From a candidate division TM6 bacterium GW2011_GWF2_43_87 (lineage in GTDB: Bacteria > Babelota > Babeliae > Babelales > Babelaceae), in NCBI GenBank assembly GCA_001000065.1, contig LCGZ01000003.1:229442-293441 (forward strand): a DNA stretch of 64,000 bases, given 5' to 3'. The notes below the pieces were generated by a model. It made no database searches, had not been told where the DNA came from, and saw only the letters and a program-made list of their open reading frames with translations. A program made the translations under genes and the position numbers. Each line of letters starts with the position of its first letter. The stretch's first letter is position 1. This document shows positions 51,657-61,385 of this stretch, in pieces.

Positions 51657-53975
51657 ATGAAAAATAAAAAATATATACCGTTGGCGCTATTGGCTATCTG
51701 CTCGCTATCCTTGCACGAACTTCATGGAATGAAGGGAGGGGAGTGGATTAATAGTTCCAAAAAGAAACAGACACCTGCTACCATCAATTTTAATACCCTA
51801 AACCATGCGCTCGACAACTCAAATAATACTGACAATTCTGACGATTCGGGCAATCCTTTTCCTATTATAGAAGAGACTATTACCGACACTACTGCCAAGA
51901 CTTCAAAAAAAACTATTATTGATCCAAATAAAGATGCATTTACAACAGATCCCTTAACGTATTTATCCTATCTTGAGCCAAAGACGACAAAACCTGCCCC
52001 CAAAAAACAGGCACCAACTATTATCGACGGAGTAGATACTGAAAAACTACTCAACGAACTCAGGACTGAACGTGAAAAAGCGGAAAACATCCAAAAAACT
52101 TACAAGATAAAGGGAATAAAGAATCCGGAGCTTGATCAACTTGTTAAGGATCTGCGCTACCATGAAATGAAGACACAACAATACATCAAGGATTCCCAAA
52201 AACCGCAGAAAAAAAACGTAAACTCCACCCTTTTTGACAACGCATTTAATAACATATTTGACGACGAAGAACAAGAATGGCTAAAGCAATTCGAAGAAGA
52301 AGATAAAAAATCATCCTTTTCTACGCCCACTGCCCGTAAAAAGGGAGTTCACGGATTTAGCAATGAACTCAATGATAACGAACTACAGATGATCGGAACC
52401 TTCCTAAGTCAATCATTCGGAAATATCATCGGCACAACGCCAAGTAATGGTCCCACTTTTGAAATAATGGGAAATCAGCCACTAACACAAGACCGATTAC
52501 TAACGTTTGTGAAACATCCCAAAACATCCTCCAACAACAGCTCTTTAAACGTACCTAAAGGCAGCAAACTGTTTAAGTGGGTCACCTTTAAAGGGAATAA
52601 GATTGGGATGCTCTGGAAATCTAAATCAAACGAGATAACCTACACAGAAGCTCCAAGCCAACTATTTGGCATGTTAACTAGATGGCAGGCAGAAAACGAA
52701 CGACTAAAACTAGAAGAAAATGAAAACAAAAACATACTTGATCAAGTAAATGATGCCACAGTCCACGAAAAAAGTATAACCGCCCGGCTTGTGCTCGACT
52801 ATGAAGACCAAAACCGTAAATTTGGGCTAAACACACAAGAGAAGTTAAAACTAGCCGAACTCATAGAAAAAGGGAAAAAGCTAGAAACCTCTCTGATTTC
52901 TTATTCAGAAGCCTTCCCCGAAGCCAAGCCAACAAAAGACGAACTAAACTCACTGGTATTAGAAGAAGATAATAAAAAATTGGTAGGCATGGAAGCTCCC
53001 GTCGGACTTATCAACACCAACAACTCCTGCTGGCTCCATGCAGCCATACAGGCAATTGCGTATAACCCCCATTTCCAAAAATTAGCAGCGATCATAAACC
53101 CTTCAAACGAGTATGGAATTGTCGCTAAATTCGCCAAAATCATAAATCTAATTGATACACGAGATATCGAAAACCGAACTTTAGATCTAGGCTCATCCTT
53201 CGAAGAAGAAATCATTAAAGGCATGGGAAAAGACGAAAGCCTCAAAACCCAACACGATTCAGAAGAAGCCCTCAGCACCATTCTTGATAAACTAGTACAA
53301 AATCTAAACACAAACACCGCCGCACCCTTCCAGTTAAAACTTAAAACTACTCAAAAGTGCATGCATTGCGACACAGAGTCTTGTCAGCCTTCAGTCTTAA
53401 ATACAAACTTACGCGTCGCCTCATCTAAAGCCACCTTAGAACAATCTCTAACCGCAGACTCACAAGGCACCCTTGAAAAACAATGCGAAAACTGCAAGAA
53501 AAACACGGTACATACTACGCGTCGTACGATAGAATCATTCCCTGACGTAGTTATAGTTCCTTTAAACCGAACAACCTATGATAAAGAGAATGAAATAGCC
53601 CTCAAAAACCACTCCTCTATGAAAATTCCACTCAAATTCAACTTTGGCGCCTATGGAACAACCTCAACAAAAGATCAGAACTACCGCCTAAGCTCGTTTA
53701 TCCTACACCTCGGTGGAAAACTTATTAACGAAGGGCACTATGTCACTTTCACCTCAACGGGCGATCCTAAAACGAATAACCTCAGCTGGTGGAAATGCAA
53801 TGATACAGAAATCATGTCGGTAAGCGAAAGTGTTGTCAAAACCTACCTTCAACCTCAAACCGTCATTTTAGGCAAAGGCAAAAGCAAAAAAGTATCCTGC
53901 CTCATTCTAAAAAATAAGCACACCAACGCGGTGCCTGTCCTCCTCGTTTATACCCGCATAGAAGGCAACAAATAG
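51657..53975 (+). CDS. Secreted USP-type ubiquitin carboxyl-terminal hydrolase (copy 1)
   Basis: 772 residues from the ATG that opens a signal peptide (MKNKKYIPLALLAICSLSL); an ATG five codons earlier is less likely. A low-complexity, helical region (about 25-440) precedes a USP fold: Cys box GLINTNNSCWLHAAIQA (catalytic C458), a zinc ribbon CMHC (568-571) and CENC (610-613), His box NEGHYVTF (H694) and WWKCND with the third active-site residue. USP enzymes remove ubiquitin, which bacteria lack, so a host-directed effector role is the natural reading. It forms a tandem pair with the next gene, with a hairpin between. Confidence 0.9.
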   Translation: MKNKKYIPLALLAICSLSLHELHGMKGGEWINSSKKKQTPATINFNTLNHALDNSNNTDNSDDSGNPFPIIEETITDTTAKTSKKTIIDPNKDAFTTDPLTYLSYLEPKTTKPAPKKQAPTIIDGVDTEKLLNELRTEREKAENIQKTYKIKGIKNPELDQLVKDLRYHEMKTQQYIKDSQKPQKKNVNSTLFDNAFNNIFDDEEQEWLKQFEEEDKKSSFSTPTARKKGVHGFSNELNDNELQMIGTFLSQSFGNIIGTTPSNGPTFEIMGNQPLTQDRLLTFVKHPKTSSNNSSLNVPKGSKLFKWVTFKGNKIGMLWKSKSNEITYTEAPSQLFGMLTRWQAENERLKLEENENKNILDQVNDATVHEKSITARLVLDYEDQNRKFGLNTQEKLKLAELIEKGKKLETSLISYSEAFPEAKPTKDELNSLVLEEDNKKLVGMEAPVGLINTNNSCWLHAAIQAIAYNPHFQKLAAIINPSNEYGIVAKFAKIINLIDTRDIENRTLDLGSSFEEEIIKGMGKDESLKTQHDSEEALSTILDKLVQNLNTNTAAPFQLKLKTTQKCMHCDTESCQPSVLNTNLRVASSKATLEQSLTADSQGTLEKQCENCKKNTVHTTRRTIESFPDVVIVPLNRTTYDKENEIALKNHSSMKIPLKFNFGAYGTTSTKDQNYRLSSFILHLGGKLINEGHYVTFTSTGDPKTNNLSWWKCNDTEIMSVSESVVKTYLQPQTVILGKGKSKKVSCLILKNKHTNAVPVLLVYTRIEGNK

Positions 53976-53996
53976 TTTTACTTTAAAAAAAAGAAC

Positions 53997-54030
53997 CGTC
54001 TGCCCGCACTGTTATAGGTGCGGGCAGACG
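53997..54030. terminator. Hairpin between the two deubiquitinase genes
   Basis: A perfect 13-bp G+C-rich stem (53997-54009 with 54018-54030) with an 8-nt loop, 21 nt after the first stop. T-runs are on the minus side, so it may terminate only partly or stabilise the upstream mRNA end. Confidence 0.6.
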
Positions 54031-54062
54031 TATTAAAAACTACATTAATCAAAAGAAATATA

Positions 54063-55616
54063 ATGAAAAATAATATTGTATTATTGCTCCTAATCTCGTG
54101 CATCTGTGCACTTCCCCTAGAAGCTATGGATAAAAAACCATCCACCTTCAACTGCACAGAAAATAAAAATATCAAAAAAAAACCACTACCAAACTTAAAG
54201 AAGTTCTTTAACTTAACTCCAATAAACCCGACAAAAATAGAGGTTCCAAAACCTACCATCATCGCCCCCGCTGCCCCTCTTACTCCCTTTATCACAAAAA
54301 AAACCACTACTCAAAAAAAAGAGATAGAATTCCCTATCAACCCTGCATTCGTTTTTTGCGGATTCGAACAAAGCAATTGTGAACAGCCAACCTTCCATGA
54401 AACCACCCCATCAGAAACAATCGACTTAGAACTAAAACACGATACTCCTGTACGATTCAATAATATCGGAAACTCCTGCTGGCTCAACGCTTCTCTGTCC
54501 TGCCTCCTTTATAATCAACAGATTCGCAGATTCCTAGAGTACCTCATCGAAAAAGACACAAAAATTGAGTCCGACACTCTTCTTGCTAACTTTCTCACGG
54601 TTGCCAAAAAAGTCTGGTCAAAAATCGGTACATCCCGCATTCAAAACATCTCAAAACTCAAAAAGGAATTTTTCACAAACAGCAACGCTCAGCAAGATGC
54701 AACCGAGGCCATATTCCACCTTCTAGACACACTAAGAAACACCAAACCTCCATTTTTACCTCCATCTTTGCCTCCATTTCTATTCAAAATTAAGTACACA
54801 CAAACATGCAACATTTGCGGGAAAAAATCGATTCGCCCCCTGATTAATGACACACACTTACAACTTGAAACAAAAGAAAAAAGCCTAGAAGAAGGACTAA
54901 AAAGCCCAAAAACGATGATTAGCAAAAACTGCCCCATCTGTAAAAAAGAGACTAAACACTCCTGTGTCGAAACTATAGACCAATTCCCCAACGTCTTTAT
55001 TCTCGCATTACCAAGGGCAGAGTTTAATGGAGAAAAAACACTTCGAAAGAACGTCCAAATGCAAATCCCCATTACGCACAACTTTGGCCAATATGGCACC
55101 AAAGAGCAGGTTATCCCCTATCGCATCACCTCATTTATAACCCATAGAGCGCCATGCGGAGAGAAAGCATCATCAGGACATTTTATATGTTATACCTCAA
55201 CCTACAATCCAAAAAACCAAAAAACCTCCTGGTGGAAATGCAATGACAGCGAAGTAAAAGAAGTGGAAGAACAAACAATCCTGGGACTTCTTCAGCCATC
55301 AGAGTCAACAAAGTCTGCAAAAACCTCCAGCAAAAATATTACTTCCACAGAGGACATCTTCTCATTCATGGAACAAGGGATTGAGCGGAACAACACAGAA
55401 ATACCCTTTGTCCTAGTTTACACGCGCATTATGCCGGAAGAACTTTCCCACCAGGCCCTGTGTTTTAACTACTACAAAAAACTTGTGCAAACAACAAATC
55501 CTCTCGTAAAACAACCTTCACATTTATCCTTCGATCAGTACAAGACCGGTCGCCAGTTTAAAAACGCAAAACTTTTACACGATATCACCATTAACTGTAC
55601 CGCTAGCAAAAAATAG
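54063..55616 (+). CDS. Secreted USP-type ubiquitin carboxyl-terminal hydrolase (copy 2)
   Basis: 517 residues. The signal peptide begins at the ATG at 54063 (MKNNIVLLLLISCICALPL); the frame runs further upstream into the preceding hairpin. A shorter proline/lysine-rich linker (25-120) leads to the USP core: NNIGNSCWLNASLSCLL (catalytic C139), zinc ribbon CNIC (249-252) and CPIC (290-293), SSGHFICYTS (H373) and WWKCNDSEV. Motifs and order match copy 1, so this is a tandem duplication with a much shorter N-terminal region. All catalytic and zinc residues are kept, so both may be active on different substrates. Confidence 0.9.
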   Translation: MKNNIVLLLLISCICALPLEAMDKKPSTFNCTENKNIKKKPLPNLKKFFNLTPINPTKIEVPKPTIIAPAAPLTPFITKKTTTQKKEIEFPINPAFVFCGFEQSNCEQPTFHETTPSETIDLELKHDTPVRFNNIGNSCWLNASLSCLLYNQQIRRFLEYLIEKDTKIESDTLLANFLTVAKKVWSKIGTSRIQNISKLKKEFFTNSNAQQDATEAIFHLLDTLRNTKPPFLPPSLPPFLFKIKYTQTCNICGKKSIRPLINDTHLQLETKEKSLEEGLKSPKTMISKNCPICKKETKHSCVETIDQFPNVFILALPRAEFNGEKTLRKNVQMQIPITHNFGQYGTKEQVIPYRITSFITHRAPCGEKASSGHFICYTSTYNPKNQKTSWWKCNDSEVKEVEEQTILGLLQPSESTKSAKTSSKNITSTEDIFSFMEQGIERNNTEIPFVLVYTRIMPEELSHQALCFNYYKKLVQTTNPLVKQPSHLSFDQYKTGRQFKNAKLLHDITINCTASKK

Positions 55617-55647
55617 CAGGTAATTAGTTATAACCTACAAAGACCGA

Positions 55648-55678
55648 GGGCGGAGAGTACGTAATGTACTCTCCGCCC
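55648..55678. terminator. Bidirectional hairpin between convergent genes
   Basis: A perfect 13-bp stem (55648-55660 with 55666-55678) and 5-nt loop between the second deubiquitinase and the convergent tail-fibre-like gene; it probably serves both, though no long U-run follows. Confidence 0.65.
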
Positions 55679-55711
55679 AACCTCTTATTATTGATAATCC
55701 TCTACAATAAC

Positions 55712-58700
55712 TTATATGGACAACAAATGGATATTCACGTTCGTATGATTAGCCTGAATCACATCTGCACTGCGTCCTGCGTAATTAAATGTCAAAACAT
55801 CTCCCGCCGCCAATGATACTACCCCTGTCAATGTAAGCGATGAATTAAGATCCTGATTTGACCGAACAGAATAACCTGTCTGCGCAACTGCATTTTTCGC
55901 CAGCTGCACAATACGAACAAAATTACCTCCACTCTCCTGAAAACTTAGATTAACACCAAAATAATATATACCCGTCAACGGTGCCGTGTAAGCATGCGTG
56001 ATGGTATTAAAATTACTGTTCGAATCTAGGTTTTCAGTATCAAACGGAATAGTCACTGTACTATTAGAAGGCAACGTAAAGTTGGTTCCCACATAAGCAT
56101 TGACATAGTAAGGTAATGATCCACTCGTCTGATTAATCCAATTCAATATTCCAGTTCCGCTTGTCGACAACACCTGATTAGCCGTACCCGCTGTCGCAGG
56201 GAACGTCAGGCTATACGTCGCTGGAACCGATGCAGGAGCTTGGAACCCAATATAGTTACTACCCACACCCGATTGCGTCAACCTAAGCTGTATTCCATTG
56301 CTCATGGTTAAAGCTCCCGTCATAGTATCACCCGCCTTAAGCACATTCAGTGATGCAGAACCCGTTACATTACCAGTTAAGTTAGCCGTAATAGTTCCTG
56401 CACTAAAGTTGCCAGAGGCATCACGTTTTACTATTGTGCTTGCTGTATTAAGATTGGTTGCCGCATTCGCAGCGATAGTAGCCGTTGCTACATTGGCAGC
56501 AGTTTGACCACCAACCAATGAAACTACCGTTGCACTCTGCGTTCCCGTAACGTCACCCAAGAGAGGACCGGTAAAGGAGGTTGCCGTTGTCGCACTAGTT
56601 GCCGTCAATGCATTACCATTTAACGACGCTGTTATCGTCCCAGCACTAAAGTTGCCGGATGCATCACGTTTTACTATCGTGCTTGCTGTATTGAGGTTAG
56701 TCGCCGCATTAGCAGCAATAGTAGCTGTTGCCACATTGGCAGCCGTCTGGCCCCCAACATTCGCAACTACGGTCGCACCTTGAATACCCGTAACATCGCC
56801 CGCCAACAAACCACTAAAGTTCGTTGCCGTTGTGGCTGTGGTTGCATTACCAGTCAAATTAGCCGTGATAGTTCCTGCACTAAAGTTGCCGGAAGCATCG
56901 CGTTTTACTATCGCACTTGCCGTATTGGATGATGTAGCATTCTGTACATCTGTAACTGCACTACCTACTTGGGCTGCAGTCTTGCCATTTACAAACGACA
57001 CTACAGTTGCCCCTTGCGTACCGGTTACATCCCCTGCCAATAAGCCTGTAAAGCTCGCAGCAGAACCACTGACATTGCCCGTTACATTGCCAACTAATGC
57101 AGCCGTTATCGTACCAGCACTAAAGTTACCTAACCCATCACGCGCAACAATCGCACTAGCTGTATTTGCATTAGTTGCCGTTGTAGCCGTATTTGATACT
57201 TTCAATGCCGTTGATATAGTCGCCAGCTTCGTATCCACTATGCCTGCAGCTGGATCAACATCCACATTCACAATCAATGACGAAGAAAGGAGCCCTGAAC
57301 CGTTGGAATGAACAACACCTGTTCCAAGCGAAGACAAAGTAGTTGCACCAGACACGCCCAAAGTTCCTCCCACCGTTGTATTGCCCGTACCGCCATTTAC
57401 CACAAACTTATTGGTATTAACCGTAAAGGTATTTACCCCACCTGCGTTAATCGCAAGATCACCCGTCATGGTATCACCCGCCTTCAAGACATAAAGCGCT
57501 GGGTTTACACTGTCCAGAAGCGTTTTATCTGCCGCCGACATAAAACCTGCCGCTCCGCCTGGATTTGCCGTTGCCACCGCATGAAGCGTTGGATCAGTCT
57601 GCGAACCATGTGCATGCACGTGGTCAGAACGGGAGAAAGAATTAGCAGAACCGATCGAATTAACCGTATTAATAGTAACTGGAGCAGCAGTCGTTAGTGG
57701 ATCTGCACCATTTGGAAGATGTCGCGAAGCATGAGCTTCAACCGTCACCGCATTATATGTCCCGGCAGAAACAATGTTATGGCCACCCATCTGCAAATTG
57801 CCGGTCAGTACACGGCCGCCATTAGTAAGCAGGTACTGTGGATGATCATCTGCAAGCAAACCGGACAAATCGCCATGAACCGTCACACCGGCTGAACTGC
57901 CTGCTTTAAAACCAACTTGTGGCCGTTCATCAAGAATTGACGAAATCTGATTAGCAACCGTACCGGTGTTTTCTACTACAATCGCTGCAATCGACGAAAT
58001 ATTGCCCGTCCACGAACCTGGCTGATTAGGCAAAGGACCATTCTGTGCATCATTCAGTGTAGTAAAGAGCTGTTGTCCATACACAAGTAAGTACTGTTCA
58101 AATGCTCTGTCATTCACAACAAACAGTTCATGTTTAGCAAATTGATTAGCAGGAATAGGCTGCAACGTACCGCTGCCATCATCATACTGCTGATAATCAA
58201 CGCTTGATTGGGAAACAATCGTGTAATTGCCACTTCCATTGCGATAAAAAGCGTACCAACTAATCGGCGTTCCGCCAGCAGGATCATATTCATGCGTAGC
58301 ATAAAAATAACGACCAGAGCTTACATCCAGTTGAACGTTCCCATTCTTTGTGGTTATCGACCCCGATGCATAAATAGGACCAAACGCACCTCGCCATGAA
58401 TTATCAAGGTACGTTGCCGCATGGCCCGCATCCTGATGAATGTGCTCAGTAAATGCAACAAATGTTCCTTCGGTGCGCGCCTTGCCAATTAAGATAGTAG
58501 TAAGCTCATCAGGTGCAGAAAGTGCTGAGTGCGCAATACCACCATTATCAATATAGATAAAATTATCCTGATTTGCAGGCAATAACAAAGTCTGAGTAGC
58601 CCACGTAACATACATGAGATTATCCGTAGGGGGAGCGCCCACCATCAAATAACCATTTCCAGCCGAAACCGTAACCTGCAGCGTTGCAGGAATAATTCCA

Positions 58701-60058
58701 AGGTCTCCGCCATAAATTACCCCAAGGTTGGCTCCTTGCTGAATCTCAGGACTAATATTGGTAATAACATCAAACGTATCACCCACATATTGCTCCCCAA
58801 TAGTTACCGTCCCCTGATTTACAGGATCCGTCAAAAAAAGCGATATCTGAGCCGCGGGATCAATGACTACCTTAGTCCTATCAAACACCCCATTTACCGT
58901 TCCGGTAACATTAGGATTCAAAAGCGAAATATCCGTTGTATTACCTATACCATACACACTCATTATGTTAATGGCAGGAGAACTTACATCATTAGGCACT
59001 GAAATACCTGTTGCAAACCCACGTATAGTAGAACTCTGAAGACTAAAGTGAGCTCCATTACTTATTTTACATGCCGTACTTCCAAATAATAATGAACTGC
59101 CAAGGTCAACCGAACTTGCTACACAGGTTGCCTGAGGACCCGTTATATCAATAACCGTATCAGGCAAAATCGACGGCTGCGCAAGCCACGTAAGACTTCC
59201 TATCTTCATACTTACCGGATTTACACCCGAACCGTCTATTTTTATGCCGGTGGTAAACGTTGAGGTTGGATCAATGCTTATAAGTTCAAGCAGCACAAAG
59301 GAGTTTGAACCCACCGTGCCGTCTTCGTAAAGGCAAATATCACAATTATCAAACTCAACTTCCTCTACCTCCAACGCTCCTCCACCATGAAAACGAATCC
59401 CTGCATACCCTGTTCCTGATGCACCCTTTATTTCGATATGCGCAATCAAACAGTCCGAAGCCCCCACAATCACATCCTGATTAGGTCCACTGGCCTGAAT
59501 TATCGTCGACTCTGGACTTGATCCAACTAGCGAAACATATGATTGCAATGTAATAGTTGACTCCACAAACAGTCCGGGACCAACCGCTATAACAAATCGA
59601 TTAGTTGGCGATGGCGTTTGAGAAACCGCATAGGCGACAGCCGCACCAATTGAGTTAAATTGGTTAGGACCCGAAATAGTCCCCGTTATAACTTGCAACA
59701 CATTGGTCTGTATACCAGGAACCCCAAGCGCAAATGTCGTAGTACCATTTATCGCCGCATGACCCGAGAGAGTCGTTGTTCCACCGACCGTCAAATTAGC
59801 AGCTCCCCCGCTCAAGATAAGAGGCCCTGTCATTGTATCGCCAGTCTTGAGCACATTGAGCGATGCAGCGCCTGTTAAGCTAGCCGTAATAGTACCCGCA
59901 TTAAAGTTGCCAGACGCATCACGTTTTACAATCGTACTGGATGTATTTAAATTAGTTGCCGCATTGGCAGCGATAGTAGCAGTTGCTACATTGGCTGCAG
60001 TCTGTCCGCCAACCAATGACACTACCGTTGCACTCTGTGTACCAGTCACATCACCCAA
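55712..60058 (-). CDS. Tail-fibre-like repeat protein with C1q-like C-terminal domain; start missing
   Basis: At least 1448 residues. Units of about 65 residues (consensus GDVTGTQ-ATVVS-VGGQTAANVATATI...TIVKRDASGNFSAGTITASLTGN) occur once at the start and four or more times near 960-1280. The middle has a right-handed-helix-like segment (about 130-420) and a phage-tail-like block with DDHPQYLL and SRSDHVHAHG (about 745-850). The last 130 residues form a C1q/TNF-like domain (...TLPSNSTVTIPFD..., ITHAYTAPLTGIYYFGVNLSF). The usual TTG at 60058 lies inside a repeat unit: the frame stays open to about 60243 but has no ATG or GTG, then a stop. The gene is therefore 5'-truncated or rearranged. Host adhesion is a reasonable guess. 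Confidence 0.75.
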   Translation of the reverse strand: MGDVTGTQSATVVSLVGGQTAANVATATIAANAATNLNTSSTIVKRDASGNFNAGTITASLTGAASLNVLKTGDTMTGPLILSGGAANLTVGGTTTLSGHAAINGTTTFALGVPGIQTNVLQVITGTISGPNQFNSIGAAVAYAVSQTPSPTNRFVIAVGPGLFVESTITLQSYVSLVGSSPESTIIQASGPNQDVIVGASDCLIAHIEIKGASGTGYAGIRFHGGGALEVEEVEFDNCDICLYEDGTVGSNSFVLLELISIDPTSTFTTGIKIDGSGVNPVSMKIGSLTWLAQPSILPDTVIDITGPQATCVASSVDLGSSLLFGSTACKISNGAHFSLQSSTIRGFATGISVPNDVSSPAINIMSVYGIGNTTDISLLNPNVTGTVNGVFDRTKVVIDPAAQISLFLTDPVNQGTVTIGEQYVGDTFDVITNISPEIQQGANLGVIYGGDLGIIPATLQVTVSAGNGYLMVGAPPTDNLMYVTWATQTLLLPANQDNFIYIDNGGIAHSALSAPDELTTILIGKARTEGTFVAFTEHIHQDAGHAATYLDNSWRGAFGPIYASGSITTKNGNVQLDVSSGRYFYATHEYDPAGGTPISWYAFYRNGSGNYTIVSQSSVDYQQYDDGSGTLQPIPANQFAKHELFVVNDRAFEQYLLVYGQQLFTTLNDAQNGPLPNQPGSWTGNISSIAAIVVENTGTVANQISSILDERPQVGFKAGSSAGVTVHGDLSGLLADDHPQYLLTNGGRVLTGNLQMGGHNIVSAGTYNAVTVEAHASRHLPNGADPLTTAAPVTINTVNSIGSANSFSRSDHVHAHGSQTDPTLHAVATANPGGAAGFMSAADKTLLDSVNPALYVLKAGDTMTGDLAINAGGVNTFTVNTNKFVVNGGTGNTTVGGTLGVSGATTLSSLGTGVVHSNGSGLLSSSLIVNVDVDPAAGIVDTKLATISTALKVSNTATTATNANTASAIVARDGLGNFSAGTITAALVGNVTGNVSGSAASFTGLLAGDVTGTQGATVVSFVNGKTAAQVGSAVTDVQNATSSNTASAIVKRDASGNFSAGTITANLTGNATTATTATNFSGLLAGDVTGIQGATVVANVGGQTAANVATATIAANAATNLNTASTIVKRDASGNFSAGTITASLNGNALTATSATTATSFTGPLLGDVTGTQSATVVSLVGGQTAANVATATIAANAATNLNTASTIVKRDASGNFSAGTITANLTGNVTGSASLNVLKAGDTMTGALTMSNGIQLRLTQSGVGSNYIGFQAPASVPATYSLTFPATAGTANQVLSTSGTGILNWINQTSGSLPYYVNAYVGTNFTLPSNSTVTIPFDTENLDSNSNFNTITHAYTAPLTGIYYFGVNLSFQESGGNFVRIVQLAKNAVAQTGYSVRSNQDLNSSLTLTGVVSLAAGDVLTFNYAGRSADVIQANHTNVNIHLLSI

Positions 60059-60315
60059 GAGAGGATCGGTAAATGAAGTCGCCGATGTTGCACTGGTAGC
60101 CGTGGTTGCATTACCATTTAACGACGCCGTGATAGTTCCTGCATTAAAATTACCAGATGCATCACGTTCAACGAGAGTACTTGGTGTATTAATATTTGTT
60201 GCATTCTGTTGACCTAAACTAGAACTCTTGATCCGCGAGTTCTCCGCCTGTTAAACTAACTATAGTAAAAAAAGTATTACCATTTTTACACACGCAAAAA
60301 AGGAGCAGCGCACCC

Positions 60316-61269
60316 ATGTATCGATTAAAAAAAACCAGACATTGCTTCACTCTACTTATGCTATATTCGCCGCAAGCAGAAGCCATGGTGCAGCAGCTAA
60401 ACGCAGCGCCACTTTCATTTAATACGCCTGAAGTATCAAAAAAAATGCCCCCAAAACAAGCGCTTTTAACCGCTATCGAAAATGAAAATGGCCCCGAAAT
60501 AGAAAAACTTTTAACCGACAAAAAAAACCTCACCGCAGTCGACAGCATGGGTCGAACCGCACTCCATTACACGGCAGCTATAACCGATATCGCTCTGGCA
60601 CGGAAATTGATCAATGCAGGAGCTGCGTTCGATAACAAAGATAACCTAGGGTACACTCCGTTACACATGGCCCTATTCTTCAAAAATAGAAAACTCACTC
60701 AACTCCTACTTGAACATGGAGCAGACCCAAACGCCCAGAATAAAAAACTAGAAACGCCTCTTATGCTTGCAATTGCCAACACAGACGAAAAATCGACCCG
60801 TCTCTTGCTTGCCTATGGAGCAAATCCACACTTAGCGAATGAAAAAAATGAAACTCCCATCTATTTAGCTTTTACACTTAACCAGCCTCGACTGGTTCGA
60901 ATCCTCATAACCGAAGGATTTCTGTTGCCCTGCACAAACGCACTTTTTGCTGATAAAGAAGCAATATCTTTACTTATTAATCTCCTAAGTTTTGAAGATA
61001 ATGACCCCACTGACAGCTGCCCAACGCTCTCCGAATTTTCAGAAGAGAATAATAATACAAACGAAACAACAACCGACTGTGCGCTCCGCACGCTTTTTAG
61101 CCGATATATTAAAGCTTTTTCAGGAACTATCGACCTCTCTAAAGCCACTAAAGAAGAGACTAAATTTCGTAAGAAATTTTTCTCGCAAACCCCAGAGAAA
61201 TATGCCACAACGCTTCGAGAAAAGAGAAAAAAACTAGCCAAACAAAACAACCACAACAGGACTCGATAG
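60316..61269 (+). CDS. Small ankyrin-repeat protein
   Basis: 317 residues. An N-terminal export-like segment (MYRLKKTRHCFTLLMLYSP) is followed by four to five ankyrin repeats (about 45-190), with GRTALHYTA, LGYTPLHMAL, LEHGADPNAQN and YGANPHLANEKNETPIYLA. A low-complexity asparagine/threonine-rich stretch (about 240-255) and a basic tail (KKLAKQNNHNRTR) follow. AAGGAG lies 9 nt before the ATG. It is divergent from the tail-fibre-like gene whose broken 5' end is 75 nt away. A host-interaction role is likely by family. Confidence 0.87.
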   Translation: MYRLKKTRHCFTLLMLYSPQAEAMVQQLNAAPLSFNTPEVSKKMPPKQALLTAIENENGPEIEKLLTDKKNLTAVDSMGRTALHYTAAITDIALARKLINAGAAFDNKDNLGYTPLHMALFFKNRKLTQLLLEHGADPNAQNKKLETPLMLAIANTDEKSTRLLLAYGANPHLANEKNETPIYLAFTLNQPRLVRILITEGFLLPCTNALFADKEAISLLINLLSFEDNDPTDSCPTLSEFSEENNNTNETTTDCALRTLFSRYIKAFSGTIDLSKATKEETKFRKKFFSQTPEKYATTLREKRKKLAKQNNHNRTR

Positions 61270-61385
61270 AACCCCAAAAACGCCTTTTATACAGGCCATG
61301 CCCGCATTTTTCCCTTTGACACCGCTATTTTAGACGTTACACTTGCTAACAACAAGCTTTTTCATAAGATTAAAGGAATAATACC

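Noticed and set aside
56290..57220. Regularly spaced repeats that could suggest a CRISPR array
   Set aside because: Units are about 190 nt, in frame and protein-coding; there are no short constant repeats with unique spacers, and no cas genes.
56832..57311. Plus-strand open frames with regular VALPVKLAVIVPALKLP-type repeats
   Set aside because: They are mirror images of the tail-fibre-like repeats on the minus strand and have no start or domain of their own.
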